From Candidatus Bathyarchaeota archaeon (lineage in GTDB: Archaea; Thermoproteota; Bathyarchaeia; Bathyarchaeales; UBA233): DNA of 9,539 nt. The position numbers and the translations under genes are program-made. The notes below the pieces were generated by a model, which did not search any database, had not been told where the DNA came from, and saw only the letters and a program-made list of their open reading frames with translations. Numbering within the stretch: the stretch's first letter is position 1; every line of letters starts with the position of its first letter. Of the stretch, positions 4,896 to 9,539 are shown in pieces. The stretch is from NCBI GenBank assembly GCA_029907045.1, contig JARYMR010000053.1, forward strand, positions 1 to 9,539, in the 5' to 3' direction.

Positions 4896-6068
4896 ATGTC
4901 CATTGAAAAGCTAATTGAGCAAATACTTTCAAAGCATCCAGAAATTTCTAGAGAAGAGCTTATGAAAAGATTAGAGAGGGAGAAGGAAAAAACTGCTGGC
5001 TTCATTTCAGACAAAAGTCTTTTGCGGATGATTGCCGCAGAATTTGGCATAGAAATTTCTCACGAAGAGTTTTTGGCACCCACACTTTTAATAGAAGATT
5101 TGGTTCCAAATCTGAATGATGTAAGCGTTGTTGGTCGTGTTGTGGCAGTTTTTCCATCCAAAACTTTTAACACTGAAGAAGGCGGAAAATTTGCAAGTTT
5201 GCTTGTGGCGGACAAAAGTGGAATTTTGCGGGTTGTTTTGTGGAGTGATAAAACCAGTCTAATAGATTCTGGTGTGTTAAAGGTTGGGCAGATAATACGC
5301 TTTTCTCATGGTTACACGAGAGAAAATCGAAGTGGAAAAGTTGAGTTACACATAGGCGAGAAAGGCGACATTCAAATCAACCCTCTAGATGTGAATGCAA
5401 AAGATTATCCTGACATAAGCAAGTTTGCAATTAGGATTAAGGAAATAACCAAAGCCTATACAAACAAAAATTTACATTTAATAGGCACAGTCAAGGAAGT
5501 TTTTCCAATAGCCACTTTCAAAAGGAAAGATTCAAGCAGTGGAAAAGTACGACGTTTTATTCTCTCAGACGACACGGGCGAGTTGCCAGTTGTGGTTTGG
5601 AATGAAAAAGTGGATGAGTTGGAGAAAAAACTTAGGAAGGGCGTCAAGTTGCAAATAGTGAACGCCAAAGCAAAGAAAGCCGCAAACGAAGGCTTAGAAA
5701 TTCACGTTGACACAGGAACCTATATTGAAGTATTAGCTTCCGCTCCAGAATTTTTCAAAATAGCCAATTTGAAAGATGCTTTAAACCATGTTAACGTGGA
5801 AGGAGAAGTTGCCACAAAACCTATGCTAAGAAACGTAAAGGCATCAGAAAGCGAAATTGTGAAACTTGCAGTTTTCGAGTTAGAGGATGAAACTGGAAAA
5901 ATATGGGTTTCAGCATGGCGAAAACACGCTGAAACAGCCAGCAACTTAAAAGTAGGCGATAAAATAACCATAAAAAACGCCTATGTAAAAAGAGGCTTCG
6001 GAGACCAACTTGAAATATCAACAAGAAGCACAACATCAATAGAAATTTTTTCCAAGGACAAAAATTAA
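4896..6068 (+). CDS. rpa: Replication protein A, single-strand DNA-binding (three OB folds)
   Basis: The 390-residue protein is an archaeal RPA that coats single-stranded DNA in replication, repair and recombination. Residues 1-60 are a helical N-terminal domain (IEKLIEQILSKHPEISREEL ... MIAAEFGIEI) common in archaeal RPAs. Three OB folds follow at about 66-160, 175-280 and 290-386, each with the SLLVADKSGILRVVLW-type strand pattern; the parallels are RFILSDDTGELPVVVW (220-235) and VFELEDETGKIWVSAW (326-341). No C-terminal zinc finger is present, unlike several euryarchaeal RPAs. ATG at 4896 is chosen; an in-frame TTG at 4884 would add four residues. No strong ribosome site is seen, consistent with a short leader from the TATA box at 4850-4856. 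Confidence 0.9.
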   Translation: MSIEKLIEQILSKHPEISREELMKRLEREKEKTAGFISDKSLLRMIAAEFGIEISHEEFLAPTLLIEDLVPNLNDVSVVGRVVAVFPSKTFNTEEGGKFASLLVADKSGILRVVLWSDKTSLIDSGVLKVGQIIRFSHGYTRENRSGKVELHIGEKGDIQINPLDVNAKDYPDISKFAIRIKEITKAYTNKNLHLIGTVKEVFPIATFKRKDSSSGKVRRFILSDDTGELPVVVWNEKVDELEKKLRKGVKLQIVNAKAKKAANEGLEIHVDTGTYIEVLASAPEFFKIANLKDALNHVNVEGEVATKPMLRNVKASESEIVKLAVFELEDETGKIWVSAWRKHAETASNLKVGDKITIKNAYVKRGFGDQLEISTRSTTSIEIFSKDKN

Positions 6069-6078
6069 ACATAGTCGT

Positions 6079-6537
6079 TTGTTAATAATTCCTGAAGTTA
6101 AAGTTTGGAGAAGTGTATCCGTGAAAGATGCCTTAAATAAACTTATCATACTGCAATTTTCAATTTATACAGTCATTAGTTTGCTAGGATTCACTTCATG
6201 GTTGCTAGCCTTTACTAGTAATGTTTCAATTTTGAAAGAAATCGTCGGCGAATATTTTTATGGACATATTATAAGATGGACTGGTCAGTTTCCTCCTTGG
6301 GGACTCTTGATGCTAATAAGCGCCATCTTATCGCTTGCTGCCTCATACCTATTATGGTATTCACGAAAAGAAGGAGCATATCTTGGCATAGCCTCTTTCT
6401 GTATAGGGTTTGCAACCAACATACTCTTTGCCCAAAACATATTAGTTCACACTCTTATCGGAATCCTTATAGGCTGGACACTATTAGCACCTCTTGCAGC
6501 TGCATGGAAAAATCTGAAAACAAAAACAACACAATAG
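6079..6537 (+). CDS. Four-helix membrane protein of unknown function
   Basis: The product has up to 152 residues and four hydrophobic helices at about 22-46, 74-94, 99-118 and 120-142. A polar loop at 47-73 contains the YGHIIRWTGQFPPWG segment, and the C terminus is basic. I do not recognise the family. The start is uncertain. TTG at 6079, ten bases after the RPA stop, gives the longest form. GTG at 6121 has a GGAG at 6107-6110, removes 14 residues and leaves all four helices intact, and seems at least as likely. It lies directly behind rpa on the same strand with no clear promoter, so read-through is plausible, but a functional link is not implied. It converges on the flavoprotein remnant. 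Confidence 0.68.
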   Translation: MLIIPEVKVWRSVSVKDALNKLIILQFSIYTVISLLGFTSWLLAFTSNVSILKEIVGEYFYGHIIRWTGQFPPWGLLMLISAILSLAASYLLWYSRKEGAYLGIASFCIGFATNILFAQNILVHTLIGILIGWTLLAPLAAAWKNLKTKTTQ

Positions 6538-6576
6538 ACTACTGCTTCTTTTGGTGCATGTGGCAAGGTTCAGCCC

Positions 6577-6952
6577 CTAACTTAATGTTCCTTTGCTGGC
6601 TGCCTTTACGATGTCCCGACCAAGCTGCCTAGCAAGTTCGAGAGCACGTGCATCCTCTGAAACTGGGAATCGTCCATGCACACCTCTGAAAGGCCACTTC
6701 TTTACAGTCACAAGTCTCAAAAACCATTTGAAGATCATCTTTCAAGTTGCACTCAAAAGGTTACTTGGCACAACCAACTGCTTCATCATAGCCACATGTA
6801 GCTATGCATGGGCCTATCTTCAACCCAGCTAATTCGATAATCTTCGTATCGATAGTTTGCTCTTCTTCCTTAGCTCCTTTCATCGCCTCTTCAAGCAAGC
6901 GATATGTACCGCCACTTTTCCTATGAGAAGCGCATATCCCCAAAATCTTCAT
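6577..6952 (-). pseudogene. Decayed flavodoxin-fold iron-sulfur flavoprotein / NADPH-dependent FMN reductase family gene
   Basis: From ATG at 6952 the frame reads MKILGICASHRKSGGTYRLL, the FMN phosphate-binding start of the multimeric flavodoxin/FMN reductase family. It continues to the cysteine-rich segment PCIATCGYDEAVGCAK. A TAA at 6761-6763 interrupts it, but the same frame continues with family-like PFECNLKDDLQMVF before another stop. In a second frame a convincing C terminus follows, from FLRLVTVKKWPFRG through GRFPVSEDARALELARQLG to the TAG at 6577-6579. The central part of the flavodoxin domain expected between them (the GSPVYFG-type region, some 70-80 residues) is missing. So there is at least one nonsense change plus a frame-changing deletion near 6727-6740. 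Intact relatives have about 200 residues. It lies behind the tRNA, and its promoter still looks intact. Confidence 0.8.
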
Positions 6953-6975
6953 AATTGTACAAAAATGGTTCATAA

Positions 6976-6983
6976 CTTAAAAA
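6976..6983 (-). promoter_or_regulatory. T-run behind tRNA-Met that is also the TATA box of the flavoprotein remnant
   Basis: The minus strand reads TTTTTAAG. Its T5 run begins 11 bases past the tRNA 3' end and could end tRNA transcription. Its TATA-like core is about 27 bases before the ATG at 6952, fitting a leaderless message. Confidence 0.4.
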
Positions 6984-6993
6984 GTTACTTTAG

Positions 6994-7101
6994 TGCCGGG
7001 GGCGGGATTCGAGCCCGCGACCTCCAGATATCCTATCTTCTGTGCCCCATTAACCTTTCGATTATGAGTCTGGCGCCCATTCCAGGCTAGGCTACCCCGG
7101 C
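6994..7101 (-). tRNA. tRNA-Met(CAU), elongator type, with a 33-nt intron
   Basis: The minus strand folds as a cloverleaf. The acceptor stem is GCCGGGG with CCCCGGC and discriminator A, followed by TA. The D arm is GCCT/GGGC with GG in the loop. The anticodon stem is CCAGA/TCTGG, the loop CTCATAA with anticodon CAT. The variable loop is AGGTC and the T arm GCGGG/CCCGC with loop CTCGAAT. The T loop starts with C instead of the usual T at position 54. CCA is not encoded. The mature length is 75 nt once the insert at 7030-7062 is removed. The acceptor sequence and CTCATAA loop suit elongator Met better than initiator or the CAU-type tRNA-Ile, but this is judged by eye. Confidence 0.9.
7030..7062 (-). 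other. tRNA-Met intron (33 nt, canonical 37/38 position)
   Basis: The insert separates loop base 37 from base 38. Because an A flanks both junctions, the boundaries can shift by one base (7029-7061) without changing the product. I could not draw a perfect bulge-helix-bulge by hand: the four-base central helix with CUCA shows only partial pairing, so a relaxed splice motif is possible. Confidence 0.78.
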
Positions 7102-7135
7102 ACAAATTTGCCACTCTAGTTTTATGGAGACTCTT

Positions 7136-7144
7136 CCATATAAG
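7136..7144 (-). promoter_or_regulatory. TATA box of tRNA-Met
   Basis: The minus strand reads CTTATATGG about 35 bases before the mature tRNA 5' end, implying a primary transcript with a short leader of about ten bases. It lies between the rpiA stop and the tRNA. Confidence 0.5.
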
Positions 7145-7152
7145 AGTTAAAA

Positions 7153-7872
7153 TTATCCTTTGTTTCTTTTCCTCGTTAATTTTTCTACTTCAGAACGCTT
7201 TCCAACATATGCTATATCTGCCATTCCAATAAAAAGTCCTGTTTCGACAACTCCTGAAAGCATCTTTAACCTATTTTCCAGCTTCGCTGGTTCGGGTATA
7301 GCTCCAAAGTTTGCATCTATAAGCATGTTGCCATTATCCGTTATGACTGGTCCAACTTTTTTGGTATTTTCTCTTATAACTGCTTTTGCGCCCATCTCCT
7401 CTATTTTGCGGATTATAAGTGGTGCTGCAAAGGGAATAACTTCTATTGGCACTGGATTATTATTTTCTCCTAAAACTTCAACCTTCTTGCTCTCGTCAGC
7501 CACTATAATAAGTTTTTTAGATGCAGAAGCGACAATTTTTTCGCGGGTTAAGGCTCCACCCATGCCCTTTATTAAATTCAATTCATTATCTATTTGGTCT
7601 GTTCCATCAATTGTTAAATCTATTGTTGGGTGTTCTTCTAATGTTGTTATTGGGATCCCCCATTGGATTGCTAACGTAAAGGCTTGGTATGAGGTTGGGA
7701 TTCCTAAAACATGGATTTTTTCACTTTTTATTCTAGTGGCTATTTCTTTGATGGCGTAAGCGGCTGTGCTTCCGCTTCCCAAACCAACAACAAATCCATC
7801 TTTAACATGTTTAACGGCTTGTAAAGCTGCGTTTTTCTTTGCTTTTTCAACCCATTCCTTTTTAGGTTTCAA
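7153..7872 (-). CDS. rpiA: Ribose-5-phosphate isomerase A
   Basis: The 239-residue enzyme interconverts ribose 5-phosphate and ribulose 5-phosphate in the cytoplasm, supplying ribose for nucleotides. Motifs match RpiA. There is a phosphate-binding GLGSGSTA at 30-37, DGTDQID at 89-95 with D89 and D92, KGMGGALTREK at 102-112 with K102 and catalytic E111, and ADESK at 125-129. The spacings 89-102-111 match D81-K94-E103 of the E. coli enzyme. Length is normal. The start is TTG at 7872, inside the last codons of the upstream coiled-coil gene (11-base overlap), so translation is likely coupled. No better in-frame start exists upstream. The tRNA-Met gene follows on the same strand after about 50 bases. 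Confidence 0.94.
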   Translation of the reverse strand: MKPKKEWVEKAKKNAALQAVKHVKDGFVVGLGSGSTAAYAIKEIATRIKSEKIHVLGIPTSYQAFTLAIQWGIPITTLEEHPTIDLTIDGTDQIDNELNLIKGMGGALTREKIVASASKKLIIVADESKKVEVLGENNNPVPIEVIPFAAPLIIRKIEEMGAKAVIRENTKKVGPVITDNGNMLIDANFGAIPEPAKLENRLKMLSGVVETGLFIGMADIAYVGKRSEVEKLTRKRNKG

Positions 7873-8557
7873 TTTCCATTTGTCCCAACCTTTCTAAAAC
7901 CTTTTCCACTTCAGCCCTTATTTCCTCTATCCTTTTTTCTGCTTCGGTTTTTGGGCTTGGTTTAGCTGCTGGTTTTCTCTTTCTCTTAACTTTTTCTTCA
8001 CCCTCGGGTTTTTCTTCCAGTTTAGGAGCTGCTTCCGCCTTTGGCGTGGGTATTGCTATTTCCTTTATTGGTTTAGCCTCAACCTTTGAGCGTAATTCTT
8101 CAATTTTTCCGCTTAGCTCGTCGAAGCGTTCGCTGAAGAGTTTTAGCAAGTCTTCTTGCATGGCTTCAAGTTCATGTAAAGCCACAAGATGCTCATCCTT
8201 TGATATGGCTTCCTTCACCGTTACCATTCTATTTTTGTATGTTTCAGCAAGTCTTTCCCTTTCTTCCTCTGTAATTTTTCCTTCTGCATGGGCTTCGTAA
8301 AGGCGCCGAATGGCATCGCTTAAAATTTCCCTTTCCAAACTAAGAATTCTAAGCTCTTCTTTTGCTCTTGATGCTTCATCGGGTGATACACTTTTTGTTA
8401 TTTTAAATGGTAAACCAAATTCAGCCTTTAACTTTTCTTCCTCCCCAATTTTTTCTTCTTTTTTCCCTCTTTTTCTCATGGCATAAATAACTATTGAACA
8501 TGCGATAAGTGCCCCTAAAACAATTACTGTATAGATTAGGGTATCCTCAAGGGGCAA
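7862..8557 (-). CDS. Membrane-anchored coiled-coil protein of unknown function
   Basis: The 231-residue protein has a single N-terminal membrane helix at about 7-27 (LIYTVIVLGALIACSIVIYA) followed by a basic stop-transfer patch (MRKRGKK), placing the rest in the cytoplasm. Residues 60-160 are strongly helical and charged, probably coiled coil, and include a SHOCT-like helical hairpin (IRRLYEAHAEGKITEEERER, 83-102). A low-complexity linker rich in P, A, K and E follows (161-205, including KVKRKRKPAAKPSPK), then a short C-terminal helix (EAEKRIEEIRAEVEKVLERL, 205-224). I do not recognise a named family. The start is TTG at 8557, with GAGGG at 8567-8571 nine bases upstream. It overlaps rpiA by 11 bases and heads that operon; the functional link is unclear. 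Confidence 0.8.
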   Translation of the reverse strand: MPLEDTLIYTVIVLGALIACSIVIYAMRKRGKKEEKIGEEEKLKAEFGLPFKITKSVSPDEASRAKEELRILSLEREILSDAIRRLYEAHAEGKITEEERERLAETYKNRMVTVKEAISKDEHLVALHELEAMQEDLLKLFSERFDELSGKIEELRSKVEAKPIKEIAIPTPKAEAAPKLEEKPEGEEKVKRKRKPAAKPSPKTEAEKRIEEIRAEVEKVLERLGQMEIET

Positions 8558-8594
8558 GAACGCTTTCCCTCTCTTATTTCACATTGTTTTTATG

Positions 8595-8605
8595 CATATA
8601 TAAAT
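8595..8605 (-). promoter_or_regulatory. TATA box of the coiled-coil/rpiA operon
   Basis: The minus strand reads ATTTATATATG, predicting transcription start near 8574, a few bases before the GAGGG at 8567-8571. It is divergent from the plus-strand promoter at 8631-8640. Confidence 0.6.
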
Positions 8606-8630
8606 TATCCAGAATCATGATTATTAGAAA

Positions 8631-8640
8631 ATTATTAATT
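8631..8640 (+). promoter_or_regulatory. TATA-like box of the M20 peptidase homologue
   Basis: ATTATTAATT predicts transcription start near 8662. Translation then probably uses GGTGA at 8667-8671 and ATG at 8677, rather than the ATG at 8665 that overlaps this ribosome site. Confidence 0.5.
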
Positions 8641-8676
8641 CGATTACAATAAAGATGTTCTAAAATGGTGACAAGA

Positions 8677-9539
8677 ATGAATAGAGATAAAGTTTTCAAA
8701 TACATCGAAAGCCATTTCGAAGAACATCTTAGTCGATTACAAGAACTCGTTAGACAACCTTCCATATCCGCTGAAAACCGTGGCATCCGCGAATGCGCAG
8801 AGCTTGTTAAAAGTTATTTGAAAAATTTGGGCTGTCGAGACACAAGACTTGTTGAAACTTCTGGCAACCCAGTGGTGTATGGATATTATAATGCTGGCGC
8901 AGAAAAAACAATAATCGTTTACTTCATGTATGATACACAACCAGTAGACGAACCTGGCTGGATTGTTCCTCCCTTGGAGGGGCGGGTTGTTAATATGGAG
9001 CCTTTTGGCAAATGTCTTGTAGCAAGGGGCGCCATCAACACTAAGGGTGAACTTGGAGCTTTCATTAACGCGTGTGAGTCCATAAAGGCTACTGACGAGA
9101 AAATTCCAATAAACATGATTTTTGTGGCTGAAGGCGAAGAAGAACTTGGAAGCCGCCACCTACCCGAATTTATAAGCAAATACTTGAACAAGCTAAAGAT
9201 GGCTGATGCTGTGTTCTTTCCAACTGCTAACCAAGACCAAAAAGGTAAAGTGCAAATGAGCTTAGGCGTTAAGGGAATAGTCTATTTCGAATTGGAGCTT
9301 GATGGAAAAACTTGGGGTTATGGACCCACAGAGTTTGACATTCACGGCAGCAACAAGGCTTGGGTGGACAGCCCGGCATGGCGCATGATACAAGCCCTAA
9401 GCACGTTCTCAACAAAGGATGGCAACAAAGTTCTAGTGGAAGGCTTCTATGATAATGTTATTCCTCCAAGCAGAGAGGATTTGGAGCTTTTAGAAAAAAC
9501 TTGAAAAAACCTTCGACGAAGAAACAATTAAAGACGAGA
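8677..9539 (+). CDS. M20-family peptidase homologue with altered metal site; frame broken near 9494-9499; runs off the window
   Basis: The protein follows the M20 (ArgE/DapE/carnosinase-like) plan: VFKYIESHFEEHLSRLQELV start, PSISAENRGI, YDTQPVDEPGW (85-95), RGAINTKGELG (117-127), AEGEEELGS (151-159), LGVKG (196-200) and DIHGS (221-225). The usual zinc ligands differ. The His of the HxD motif is M84, the bridging Asp of RGxxDxKG is N121, and the third acidic ligand after ADAVFF is absent. The catalytic Glu pair (E155, E156) is kept. ATG at 8677 is preferred because GGTGA lies five bases upstream; ATG at 8665 would add four residues. The frame stops at TGA 9502-9504. Skipping one A in the A6 run at 9494-9499 restores EKLEKTFDEETIKDE to the window edge, so the gene continues outside. 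It is either a frameshift or a sequence error. Confidence 0.82.

Noticed and set aside
6593..6832. Plus-strand open frame across the flavoprotein remnant
   Set aside because: It is antisense to recognisable flavodoxin-family sequence in two minus-strand frames, so it is best seen as a shadow over a pseudogene.
6994..7101. A tRNA-Leu or tRNA-Ser with a long variable arm instead of an intron
   Set aside because: Only pairing CCAGA with TCTGG gives a proper anticodon stem and seven-base loop. The remaining variable loop is then a normal five bases.
6994..7101. tRNA gene as an integration site of a mobile element
   Set aside because: No integrase gene, direct repeat of the tRNA 3' end, or foreign-looking block is visible next to it. 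The neighbouring flavoprotein remnant looks like ordinary gene decay.
7160..7759. A 199-codon open frame on the plus strand opposite rpiA
   Set aside because: It is the antisense shadow of a clearly conserved RpiA sequence, and its hydrophobic low-complexity translation has no family features.
8574..8786. Minus-strand 70-codon frame upstream of the coiled-coil gene
   Set aside because: It runs through both divergent promoters and antisense to the M20 start, with no family features.
1..9539. CRISPR arrays, insertion sequences, rRNA genes
   Set aside because: Reading through the window I saw no regularly spaced repeats, transposase-like proteins, terminal inverted repeats or conserved rRNA segments.

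Overview
The window looks archaeal, most likely a Bathyarchaeia-like or related TACK lineage. That lineage call is an inference from gene content and was not tested. The archaeal signs are a three-OB-fold RPA, two TIGR00304/DUF131 membrane proteins, an SbcD/Mre11-related archaeal metallophosphoesterase, a small SWIM zinc-finger protein, an intron-containing tRNA-Met, and TATA-type promoters with short or absent leaders. The DNA is AT-rich, genes are dense, and TTG and GTG starts are common.

Region 1 (1-1116) is the accessory-looking part. It holds two tandem copies of a convergent, 3'-overlapping gene pair. In each copy a plus-strand winged-helix gene of the ArnR1/HTH_45 type runs tail-to-tail into a minus-strand small winged-helix gene. 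The first copy is cut by the window edge. Its minus-strand member appears to have no canonical start codon, although it keeps a perfect Shine-Dalgarno sequence and a promoter element shared with the second copy. No function is known to me for this pair.

Region 2 (1312-2980) is a two-gene operon: an inositol-monophosphatase/FBPase-family phosphatase followed after one base by a metallophosphoesterase. Region 3 (3038-4231) holds an Hsp20 chaperone, a SWIM zinc-finger protein, and a 38-residue single-span membrane microprotein with its own TATA box and Shine-Dalgarno. Region 4 (4238-4816, minus) is a translationally coupled pair of DUF131 membrane proteins. It shares a compact back-to-back promoter region with the divergent RPA gene (4896-6068), which is followed by a four-helix membrane protein of unknown function.

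Region 5 (6577-8557, minus) reads, in transcription order, a membrane-anchored coiled-coil protein overlapping rpiA (ribose-5-phosphate isomerase), a tRNA-Met(CAU) with a 33-nt intron, and the decayed remains of a flavodoxin-fold iron-sulfur flavoprotein/FMN reductase gene. Region 6 (8677 to the end, plus) is an M20-family peptidase homologue. Its usual metal-binding residues are replaced, and its reading frame is broken at an A6 run 40 bases before the window ends.

No CRISPR array, insertion sequence, rRNA or replication origin is visible. The longest non-coding stretch is about 195 bases (1117-1311), and it contains promoter elements.
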